Shown here: positions 1-6,323 of the stretch, piece after piece
Position numbering within the stretch: position 1 is the stretch's first letter
Layout of the letters: the number at the start of each line of letters is the position of its first letter
DNA from: Firmicutes bacterium UBA5227
GTDB taxonomy: Bacteria > Bacillota > Clostridia > Tissierellales > Sedimentibacteraceae
DNA length: 11,929 nucleotides
Direction of reading: 5' to 3'
NCBI GenBank assembly: GCA_002409285.1
Contig: DHUT01000018.1
Location: forward strand, 12,463 to 24,391
Program-made: the position numbers and the translations under genes
Notes under the pieces: model-generated
The model's database searches: none
What the model was told of the DNA's origin: nothing
The model's input: the letters and a program-made list of their open reading frames with translations, nothing else

Positions 1-323
1 CCCAGGTTGGAAGCATGTTCTCCTCTGGGGTTTGTTTTTATATCCTCAACCATTTTATCATTTACCGCATAGGTTCCGCCTTCAATAGGCTTTAAGAGTC
101 CGCCTCTTCCTATTGCTGCGTTTAGAGAATTAAGAGCTATATTATTTTCTTTTAATGCATCAATAATTAGCTTTTTTCTGAATTCAAACTGGTCAGCCAC
201 TCTTTCAAACTTGGCTAATTCTTCATTAGAGTGCCTCAACGTTGTTTCAAATACAGATTTTTCATCTTCAAATACTGCAATTTTAGTGGAAGTGCTTCCC
301 GGATTTATAATTAATTGTCTCAT
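1..323 (-). CDS. buk: Butyrate kinase, N-terminal part (3' end beyond window)
   Basis: Butyrate kinase converts butyryl phosphate and ADP to butyrate and ATP, the last, energy-yielding step of butyrate (or branched-chain acid) fermentation in the cytoplasm. The visible 107 residues begin MRQLIINPGSTSTKIAVFED, carrying the acetokinase-family N-x-G-S-x-S-x-K phosphate-binding signature at residues 7-14. Further along are the family's A-x-x-G-R-G-G-L-L-x-P-I block and the R-G-E-H-A-S-N-L-G segment at the window edge. The full protein is usually about 355 aa, so roughly two thirds is missing because of the window, not because of a mutation. The ATG lies 8 bp after the ptb stop codon, with a GGAGAG sequence overlapping that stop, so it is translated from the ptb message and shares its sigma-54 promoter. 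Branched-chain acid kinases look the same, so substrate range (butyrate, isobutyrate, isovalerate) cannot be fixed from this fragment. Confidence 0.95.
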   Translation of the reverse strand, partial: MRQLIINPGSTSTKIAVFEDEKSVFETTLRHSNEELAKFERVADQFEFRKKLIIDALKENNIALNSLNAAIGRGGLLKPIEGGTYAVNDKMVEDIKTNPRGEHASNL

Positions 324-331
324 CTTACTCT

Positions 332-1252
332 TTACTCTCCTTTAAAATGCGAAGCTAATATAGAAAGTGCAATCGAATTTAATTTTGCTTTATCAGAATC
401 AGCTCTCGAAGTCAACACTATAGGAGCCTTTGCTCCCAGAATTATTCCTGCGTTATCTGCATTTGCCAGATATGTCAGAGCTTTGTACAAAACATTTCCT
501 GCTTCTATGTTTGGCATCAGCAATATGTCCGCATCGCCTGCAACCTTGCCCTTAATACCCTTTAGCTCTGAAGCCTCTTTTGATATTGCATTATCCAGAG
601 CATAAGGACCTTCTACTATACAGCCTTTCATTTTCCCATCGGTCTGCATATGCATCAGCTCTGCCGCATCTAACGTAGCCTGCATTTTGGGATTTATTTT
701 TTCTTTAGCGCAAATTACCGCAACCTTAGGAATTTCTGCTCCTAAAGCACGACTTAATTCTACGGCATTTTCTACAATTTGTCTTTTTTCATCTGCATCA
801 GGGGCAATACTCATAGCGGCATCTGTTACAATAAAAAGCTTGTGATATGTATCTACCGAAAAAACGGCTGCATGACTCAGAATATTACCTGTTCTCAAAC
901 CTATTTCCTTATCAAGGACGGCTTTTAAAATAATTGATGTATCGATTAAACCTTTCATTACTATTTGTGCATGCCCGCTGCTTACAAGAGAAACCGCCCT
1001 CCTGCAGGCAGAAGAACCATCCTTATCATCAATTATTTCAATATTGCTTAAATCAAAATCAATATCCCCGGAGATATCTAAAATTTTCTCTTTGTCACCT
1101 ACTAATATAGGCTCACATATTCCCTCATTCACAGCAGCTTTTATTGCTTTTAGAACATCATCATCCTGTGCAAATGCCACAGCTATTTTTTTAGGTCCCG
1201 AGATTCGGGAACAATCCTGAGCATATTTTATTATTTCTTCAAAGTTCTTCAC
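332..1252 (-). CDS. ptb: Phosphate butyryltransferase
   Basis: Transfers the acyl group of butyryl-CoA to phosphate, giving butyryl phosphate for the adjacent butyrate kinase. I place the start at a GTG (1250-1252), which has GGAGGTG 5 bp upstream. This gives 306 aa, close to the usual length of about 300. A longer reading from an ATG at 1324 would run through the sigma-54 promoter and part of the hairpin terminator, so it is very unlikely. Phosphate acetyl/butyryl transferase family blocks are present: KGLIDT (about 100-105), RTGNILSHAAVF (120-131), TDAAMSIAPD (143-152), EGPYALDNA (214-222), and the C-terminal PNIEAGNVLYKAL / GAKAPIVLTSRADS run (247-286). It is the first gene of a ptb-buk operon controlled by a -24/-12 promoter. 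In amino-acid fermenters the pair may also handle isobutyryl- or isovaleryl-CoA; the sequence alone does not decide this. Confidence 0.95.
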   Translation of the reverse strand: MKNFEEIIKYAQDCSRISGPKKIAVAFAQDDDVLKAIKAAVNEGICEPILVGDKEKILDISGDIDFDLSNIEIIDDKDGSSACRRAVSLVSSGHAQIVMKGLIDTSIILKAVLDKEIGLRTGNILSHAAVFSVDTYHKLFIVTDAAMSIAPDADEKRQIVENAVELSRALGAEIPKVAVICAKEKINPKMQATLDAAELMHMQTDGKMKGCIVEGPYALDNAISKEASELKGIKGKVAGDADILLMPNIEAGNVLYKALTYLANADNAGIILGAKAPIVLTSRADSDKAKLNSIALSILASHFKGE

Positions 1253-1279
1253 ATTATCACCTCCATAAATATTATATAA

Positions 1280-1295
1280 AGCAAATTCCGTGCCA
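1280..1295 (-). promoter_or_regulatory. Sigma-54 (-24/-12) promoter of ptb-buk
   Basis: On the minus strand this reads TGGCACGGAATTTGCT, matching the sigma-54 consensus TGGCAC-N5-TTGCW with the invariant GG and GC separated by exactly 10 bases. The predicted start is near 1270, leaving a short leader of about 18 bases before the GTG that just holds the GGAGG ribosome binding site. A sigma-54 activator gene lies immediately upstream, which strongly supports the call. I see no equally good sigma-A promoter in the gap. Confidence 0.92.
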
Positions 1296-1314
1296 AATTT
1301 TAATTTTTTAATAA

Positions 1315-1352
1315 AAAAGAACAATCATTGAAATTTAAAGGATTGTTCTTTT
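1315..1352 (-). terminator. Hairpin terminator after the sigma-54 activator gene
   Basis: Perfect 12-bp inverted repeat (arms 1315-1326 and 1341-1352, AAAAGAACAATC / GATTGTTCTTTT) with a 14-base loop. On the minus strand the closing arm runs into TTTTTTATT, as expected of an AU-rich rho-independent terminator. It would end the transcript coming from the activator gene, isolating ptb-buk from read-through. It lies between the enhancer-like repeats and the -24/-12 promoter. The A-rich 5' arm means it could also work on the plus strand, but no plus-strand gene is seen. Confidence 0.75.
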
Positions 1353-1385
1353 ATTTTGTTTTTCAAATGTTAAAAATTAAATACT

Positions 1386-1443
1386 TTGCATTGTTTTGCT
1401 TGCATAATTTTGCAAAGCATTTTAATTTTGCAAAATTATGCAA
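1386..1443. promoter_or_regulatory. Probable upstream activating sequence for the sigma-54 activator
   Basis: Two full copies of a dyad TTGCA-N6-TGCAA lie at 1400-1415 and 1428-1443, and a third, imperfect copy (TTGCA-N6-TGCTT) at 1386-1401. The two full copies are mirror images, so together they form a perfect 17-bp inverted repeat (1400-1416 and 1427-1443) with a 10-base spacer. Centres are 14 and 28 bp apart. The block sits about 115-175 bp upstream of the predicted ptb start, the usual distance for an enhancer bound by a Fis-type helix-turn-helix activator. It begins 2 bp beyond the activator's stop codon. It lacks a U-run and is AT-rich, so a terminator role is less likely. Binding by the adjacent activator is inference. 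Confidence 0.75.
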
Positions 1444-1445
1444 AG

Positions 1446-2837
1446 CTATGAAATTTCAAATTTCTCCAGCTTATAGTACAGTGACCTCAGAGATATGCCA
1501 AGTACTCTTGCAGTTTCAGTCTTATTTTTTCCCAATTTATTATATACCTCTTTAATGTAGCCTGATTCGGTTTTTTCAATTATCTTACTTAGCTCAACTA
1601 ATTCTTCTTCTTCTGCCGGTATATAATTTACATACTGTGGTTTTTTTGCGGAAACCAATTGAGGAAGGTGCTCAGTTTTAATTATCCTTTCATTTATGTT
1701 CATATTAATTATTGAACGTCCTACTATATTCTCAAGTTCTCTTACGTTACCCGGCCAATCATAGCTTAACAAAGTATTTAACGCATCCTCTGATATATCC
1801 AATATATGCCTTCCATATTCATTATTGAACTTAACTATGAAATTCCTGATAAGAAGAGGAATATCCTCTTTTCTTTCTCTTAAAGGCGGAATAATGATCG
1901 GAAGAATATTTAAGCGGTAAAACAAGTCTTCCCTGAACGTGCCTTCCCTCACAGCTTTTGAAAGGTTGGCATTTGTGGCAGCAATAAACCTTACATCCAC
2001 AGAAATCGGATGATTGCTGCCTACCCTCATTATTTCTTTTTCCTGCAAAACTCTGAGAAGCTTTGCCTGTGTGTTCATGCTTACCTCAGATATTTCATCC
2101 AAAAATATTGTTCCCTTATCTGCTTCCTCAAACAGTCCTTTTTTACCGCCCTTCAAAGCACCGGTAAAGGAGCCTTCTTCATATCCGAAAAGTTCGCTTT
2201 CCAATAATGAATTTGATAATGCTGCACAGTTTACTCTTACGAAATTATTTCCCGACCTTTTACTTTGAGCGTGAATGGAGTTTGCAAACAGTTCTTTACC
2301 TGTACCGCTTTCACCTTTTAATAAAACCGTTGCAGGAACTTTTGCAGCCTTTTCAATCATTTTTTTAACTTCCAGTATTGAATCAGATTCACCTATTATA
2401 TCTTCAGGCTTATATTTATTAGTAAGTTCTCTTAACCTTTTTTCCGCCTTATTTAATTTGTCAGTCAAATCCTTTATACCGGATATATCGTGAAGAACAG
2501 CTACGCTTCCCCTCATAACTCCATTTACCATAATAGGTGCAGCCTGAGCAACGACAGTCTTACCACTTGGCCTTATTTTAAGCTTAGTATTTTCAACCGG
2601 CTTTTTAGTTGTAAGCACCTTCATATGGAGACTTTCCCCATCCTCAATATCAAATAAGGCATTTTTCCCAATGATTTCATCAGCTTCAAGACCGGTTATT
2701 TTTGTATAAGCCGGATTTACAAGGATATGCTCGCCCCTGTCATTAACAACACTTATAGCATCTTGTGCAGCAAGCAGCACTGCTTCAAGCATTCCCTGAT
2801 AGTCCAGTTTGTTTATTTTCAAATATATATTTTCCAT
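1446..2837 (-). CDS. Sigma-54-dependent transcriptional activator (PAS, AAA+, Fis HTH)
   Basis: An enhancer-binding protein that uses ATP hydrolysis to open sigma-54 RNA polymerase promoters. The 463 aa divide into an N-terminal PAS sensor (about 15-118, with the typical NDRGEHILVNPAYTKITGL stretch), a short charged coiled-coil linker (about 120-142), the AAA+ domain (about 146-385), and a Fis-type helix-turn-helix at the extreme C-terminus (about 437-460, TARVLGISLRSLYYKLEK). Visible AAA+ motifs are Walker A GESGTGKE (175-182), the sigma-54 contact loop GSFTGA (222-227, Ser in place of the usual Ala), Walker B GTIFLDEI (242-249), the arginine-finger region FREDLFYRLN (301-310) and sensor II WPGNVREL (361-368). 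The ATG is 10 bp after the cdaR stop, with a GGAG site, so it is probably co-transcribed with cdaAR. No phosphoreceiver domain is present, so a small ligand on PAS is the likely signal. Its target is most probably the downstream ptb-buk promoter. Confidence 0.93.
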   Translation of the reverse strand: MENIYLKINKLDYQGMLEAVLLAAQDAISVVNDRGEHILVNPAYTKITGLEADEIIGKNALFDIEDGESLHMKVLTTKKPVENTKLKIRPSGKTVVAQAAPIMVNGVMRGSVAVLHDISGIKDLTDKLNKAEKRLRELTNKYKPEDIIGESDSILEVKKMIEKAAKVPATVLLKGESGTGKELFANSIHAQSKRSGNNFVRVNCAALSNSLLESELFGYEEGSFTGALKGGKKGLFEEADKGTIFLDEISEVSMNTQAKLLRVLQEKEIMRVGSNHPISVDVRFIAATNANLSKAVREGTFREDLFYRLNILPIIIPPLRERKEDIPLLIRNFIVKFNNEYGRHILDISEDALNTLLSYDWPGNVRELENIVGRSIINMNINERIIKTEHLPQLVSAKKPQYVNYIPAEEEELVELSKIIEKTESGYIKEVYNKLGKNKTETARVLGISLRSLYYKLEKFEIS

Positions 2838-2847
2838 ATCCGCTCCG

Positions 2848-4098
2848 TTACTCTTCTGTTGTTTCCGGTTCGATTGGAGATTCCGTTATTTCAATCCCTA
2901 TTGATCCCTGCAAAAGAGCAATGCTTATGCTGCTGTCAGCCGGTGTTTCGGTGCTGCATTCCATATTTACATTATTTAAGCCTGCAACCGCTGAGCTTAA
3001 GTCAGATGTAAGTATCAGATCATTTTTATTCAGCTGATTTACAGCACTTGAAGGTCCCGTCACCACCACGGTTATTTCTGCTTCAGGATCCTGCAAGCTA
3101 ACTTCGCTGCCTTCCTTTAAATTGGTAAATTGAATATCGGATGCTTCCAAAACAAACTCTTTTTCGACAATCTTTTCAATTGAGGCATTTACAACAGGAA
3201 TATTAGCCAGATCCATAATAATCAGCTCATCCGTATCCAAAATTTGCGTTGGAGCCAAAATATTGTTAAAGGCTCCTGATATGTCAAGCTCTGCAAGCTT
3301 TAACTCGGTCACTGTATCCAATATGTCCTTCCTTGCGGCAATTCTCACCTTATCAGGCTTTACGGTAACATCCGTAAGCTGGTAGCCTTCCTCAGGATTA
3401 CCTGTAATTTCAGGAACAAGCTTTACATACTTAGTCGGATAAACAGGAACAGTTACCTTAACATTTTCAACAGGTGATGACATAAATATTTCCGTATCTT
3501 TTCCATCATAAACTCTCACCGGAACTGTCTTGACAACATCGTCCACCGCACCGTCCACATTAACGGTAGCAACTGCCGCAGACGCAGAATTTACCACACT
3601 TCTCGGTCCTGTAATTTTAACCGAGGTAGGATTTGATGCGGGAGCCGCCATATAATAATTATTAGCGTGCTTTCCTTCATACTGAACGGTTACATCCATT
3701 ACTCTGGATATGATGCCCTCAACGTTGCATGAAATCTGCGAAGGGTTGGTACCGATGATTTCAACTCCGCTGGGGCCTACTACATCAATCTTGGCATTGT
3801 TGACTCCTTCCGGAAATCCCAGTACATCTATGGATGCGGAAAAGTCACTGTTTTTCAGTTTGCTGATTTGATCTATGCTGCCCTTAACTTTAACCGTAAC
3901 TGTTAAGTGATCTTTATCCGAGTTCATTAAAACCATATTAGAACTTTCCAGCTCATTTAAATGTTTTATTACGACAGCCACATTTGTAATAGGGGCCTCT
4001 TGCAGCGGTTTGGTTTGTATCATTACAAACACCCACAGTCCTATGGATACTATCAAACAGGTTATTTGAATTATTATTTTATCGTTTTTTATCTTCAT
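2848..4098 (-). CDS. cdaR: YbbR-domain protein, CdaA regulator
   Basis: CdaR is a membrane-anchored extracytoplasmic protein that binds and modulates the diadenylate cyclase CdaA. The chosen start (ATG 4096-4098) has GGAGAAACAGAA in front of it and gives 416 aa. An ATG 21 bp further upstream is possible but has no comparable site. Residues about 8-27 form a single transmembrane helix (IIIQITCLIVSIGLWVFVMI). The rest is an outside region of repeated beta-rich YbbR modules, seen as recurring V-x-G-P/S-x-x-x-I-x-x-L segments, for example near residues 72-95, 107-127, 168-185 and 355-375; four modules fit the length. The C-terminal tail is acidic (ESPIEPETTEE). The gene overlaps the end of cdaA by 20 bp, the usual tight coupling. 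In many Firmicutes glmM follows; here a sigma-54 activator does. Confidence 0.9.
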   Translation of the reverse strand: MKIKNDKIIIQITCLIVSIGLWVFVMIQTKPLQEAPITNVAVVIKHLNELESSNMVLMNSDKDHLTVTVKVKGSIDQISKLKNSDFSASIDVLGFPEGVNNAKIDVVGPSGVEIIGTNPSQISCNVEGIISRVMDVTVQYEGKHANNYYMAAPASNPTSVKITGPRSVVNSASAAVATVNVDGAVDDVVKTVPVRVYDGKDTEIFMSSPVENVKVTVPVYPTKYVKLVPEITGNPEEGYQLTDVTVKPDKVRIAARKDILDTVTELKLAELDISGAFNNILAPTQILDTDELIIMDLANIPVVNASIEKIVEKEFVLEASDIQFTNLKEGSEVSLQDPEAEITVVVTGPSSAVNQLNKNDLILTSDLSSAVAGLNNVNMECSTETPADSSISIALLQGSIGIEITESPIEPETTEE

Positions 4099-4906
4099 TT
4101 CTGTTTCTCCATTTATCAATAATATTTACCTTGTCACTGTCCATATAAATTTCTGATAAAAGATTTTCAAGCTCCTCCATGGTTATATTCCTGTAGAGCC
4201 GTCCCTCAACTGCATAGGATATATAACCTGTTTCTTCCGAAACAATCAAAGCAATTGCATCTGATTTTTCGGTCATTCCTATGGCGGCTCTGTGTCTGGT
4301 GCCTATATCTTTGGAAAGTAAATTGTTTTCTGTAAGCGGAAGAAAGCATCCCGCAGCTCTTATGGTATAATCACTAATTATTACCGCACCGTCATGAAGA
4401 GGGGTGTTTGGAATAAAAATATTTATTAAAAGTCCGCTTGAAATATTAGCATTAAGTGCCGTACCGCTTTCAGCAATGTCGTGCAAACCGATTTTACGCT
4501 CGAATATCATCAATGCTCCTATTTTCTGCCTTGCCAGAGATGAGGTAGCTGATACAATTTCCTTAATTACCTGCTCGGATGTTTGATCATTTTTTTCCAT
4601 TGCTGTCAAGGATATTGAGGTTCTTCCCAGATATTCAAGAGCTCTTCGAATTTCAGGCTGAAAAACAACCACCAAAGCCATTACACCAACCTGAAATGTG
4701 TTATTAAGTATATAGGATACCATATAAAGGTTAAATAACTCGGAAATGGGAATCAAAGCAATCAGCAGGACTATACCCTTAACCAGCTGTTTTGCCCTCA
4801 TATCCCGAATTAATATATAGCCGTGATACAACACATAGTAAACAATTGCAATATCTATAATGCTGTTTAATCCAATATTAGAAAAAATTATTTTTATTTG
4901 CTCCAT
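4079..4906 (-). CDS. cdaA: Diadenylate cyclase (c-di-AMP synthase)
   Basis: Makes cyclic di-AMP from two ATP, controlling potassium and osmolyte uptake and cell-wall homeostasis. The 275 aa carry three N-terminal hydrophobic helices (about 13-32, 41-57 and 62-82), then the DisA_N/DAC catalytic domain (about 100-250). The catalytic motifs are intact: the metal-binding D-G-A in LHDGAVI (172-174) and R-H-R in GTRHRAAIG (204-206). Length matches the CdaA (YbbP) type, not DisA or CdaS. The gene starts 27 bp after the CapA-like gene. The ribosome binding site is weak (GGGGATGTGGTGGC before the ATG). The 3' end overlaps cdaR. Confidence 0.96.
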   Translation of the reverse strand: MEQIKIIFSNIGLNSIIDIAIVYYVLYHGYILIRDMRAKQLVKGIVLLIALIPISELFNLYMVSYILNNTFQVGVMALVVVFQPEIRRALEYLGRTSISLTAMEKNDQTSEQVIKEIVSATSSLARQKIGALMIFERKIGLHDIAESGTALNANISSGLLINIFIPNTPLHDGAVIISDYTIRAAGCFLPLTENNLLSKDIGTRHRAAIGMTEKSDAIALIVSEETGYISYAVEGRLYRNITMEELENLLSEIYMDSDKVNIIDKWRNRNEDKKR

Positions 4907-4933
4907 GCCACCACATCCCCAATCAAATTTTAA

Positions 4934-6220
4934 TTATTCTGCAGCACTGATTCCCAGGGACTGCATTTGTTTAGAAGTGTCACTCAATGACCTTTGCATT
5001 CTCGTTTTAGTTTTTTCATTAAGCTCACTGCTTTCAATATATTCCATTATAGGATAAACCACGTGTTCGGTACCCCCGTCCTCTGTTTTTCCTTTGTAAA
5101 CCCAAAGCGGTATATATCTGACATTCTTTATTGAAACTTCTCCGGTTTCACCGTCTTTTTCAATGTTAATATCAAGTATAACTCCATCTTCCGTATATTT
5201 GGATTCACTTTCCGTCATGCCGTAAGGCTCCAAAGTTTCAATTCTCTGATTTGACAGGAAGTTTCCCATCGAATAAGCCACAAATTTTGTTTTACCATCA
5301 TACTCCTGTAGCTGAGCCGGCTGTACTACATGGGGATGGCTCCCCAATATTATATCTACTCCCTGAGTAAACAGCTTATCTGCCAAAGCTTCCTGTCTTG
5401 GTGCCTGAACTCTGGCATATTCATCCCCCCAATGCATGCATGCAATTATTATATCGGCATTTTTTCCTTTAGCATAAGCTATATCCTCAGAAATTTTTTT
5501 TTCATTAATAATATTTACCATTGCATCCAAATCTTCAGGTGACATGGTGCTTTCCAGTCCGTTAACCATTTCCGTATATGCCAGGAATGCTATTTTTACA
5601 CCCTTGACATCCTTTATCAGCACTCTTGTTTCCGGTTTTTGTACATATGTACCTATGGGATCCATTCCTCTTTTGCTTATCTCCTGAACAGTCCTGATGA
5701 CACCTGCTTTTCTTGTATCAAGACAATGGTTGTTCACTGTTGACAGCACATCAATACCTGAATCCTTAATAGCATCTAAAACTTCATCCGGAGCATTAAA
5801 AAGCGGATAGCCCTGGTAAGCATAAACTTCATTACCAGCAGTTGTCCCTTCAAAATTTGCAATTGACAGATCTGCGGACTGCAATATATCTTTTACAGCT
5901 TTAAAACTGTTATGAAAATCATAAGTATTTGTAGAAGAATTATAAGCTCCGTCTAATTGTGACGGATGAAACATAATATCTCCTGCTGCCTTAATATTTA
6001 CTGTAATGGTCGGTTCAACTTCAGGCTCTGAAGGTTCAGGAACATTTACATCTTCGTTTACGCCTGACGGCTCTTCGGCGGAATTATTTACCGGATTTTG
6101 TTCATTGTTTCCAAAGCCGTTAACTGCATAAGAAGCCGCAAGTATTCCTACTATAACCACCAGTCCCAGTGAAAACAGCCTGATTCTTTTTTTCCTGACG
6201 TGTCTCGATTTTTTACTCAT
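4934..6220 (-). CDS. CapA-family metallophosphatase-like protein, membrane-anchored
   Basis: Belongs to the CapA/PgsA poly-gamma-glutamate synthesis family, which has a calcineurin-like metallophosphatase fold. The real substrate of most members is unknown. The 428 aa start with a basic segment (KKSRHVRKKRIR) and one transmembrane helix or uncleaved signal (about 14-34), then a Pro/Glu/Asn-rich linker (about 38-70), then the domain (about 72-380) outside the cell. Conserved motifs seen are AAGDIMFHP (78-86), ANFEGT (121-126), NNHCLD (163-168), MHWGDEY (262-268), GSHPHVVQP (293-301) and YSMGNFLS (316-323), so all expected metal-site His/Asp/Asn residues appear present. The ATG has GAGGT 7 bp upstream. 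There are no capB/capC polymerase genes in the window, so capsule synthesis itself is not supported; its position before cdaA suggests a cell-envelope role. Confidence is high for the family and low for the function. Confidence 0.9.
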   Translation of the reverse strand: MSKKSRHVRKKRIRLFSLGLVVIVGILAASYAVNGFGNNEQNPVNNSAEEPSGVNEDVNVPEPSEPEVEPTITVNIKAAGDIMFHPSQLDGAYNSSTNTYDFHNSFKAVKDILQSADLSIANFEGTTAGNEVYAYQGYPLFNAPDEVLDAIKDSGIDVLSTVNNHCLDTRKAGVIRTVQEISKRGMDPIGTYVQKPETRVLIKDVKGVKIAFLAYTEMVNGLESTMSPEDLDAMVNIINEKKISEDIAYAKGKNADIIIACMHWGDEYARVQAPRQEALADKLFTQGVDIILGSHPHVVQPAQLQEYDGKTKFVAYSMGNFLSNQRIETLEPYGMTESESKYTEDGVILDINIEKDGETGEVSIKNVRYIPLWVYKGKTEDGGTEHVVYPIMEYIESSELNEKTKTRMQRSLSDTSKQMQSLGISAAE

Positions 6221-6251
6221 TTAATACCTCTTAAATTATATTTCCTATTTA

Positions 6252-6280
6252 ATATTAACTTACTGTGAAAGATTTTGCAA
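6252..6280 (-). promoter_or_regulatory. Possible sigma-A promoter for the CapA-like/cdaAR/activator run
   Basis: TTGCAA (6275-6280) and TAATAT (6252-6257), 17 bp apart on the minus strand, each match the consensus hexamers at four of six positions. They sit 32 bp before the CapA-like start. This gap is the only one long enough for a promoter between 6324 and 1446. The match is modest in very AT-rich DNA. Confidence 0.35.
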
Positions 6281-6289
6281 TAAGTTAAT
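6254..6289. repeat. Inverted repeat upstream of the CapA-like gene
   Basis: Arms ATTAACTTA (6254-6262) and TAAGTTAAT (6281-6289) are perfect 9-bp inverted copies around 18 bases, and pairing extends inward by three pairs including one wobble. It overlaps the possible promoter, so it could be an operator. It could also be a weak hairpin at the end of the ygiQ transcript, but no U-run follows. Confidence 0.4.
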
Positions 6290-6323
6290 TATTAAAAAAC
6301 ACTTAACATTAACATGCTGCTGC

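Noticed and set aside
1253..1324. Upstream ATG extension of ptb by 24 residues
   Set aside because: It runs through the -24/-12 promoter and part of the terminator stem, and the GTG at 1252 has a full GGAGGTG site and gives the normal family length.
1400..1443. The 17-bp inverted repeat as terminator of the activator gene
   Set aside because: The stem is AT-rich with no T-run after it on the minus strand, while a better terminator lies at 1315-1352; repeated dyad structure fits binding sites.
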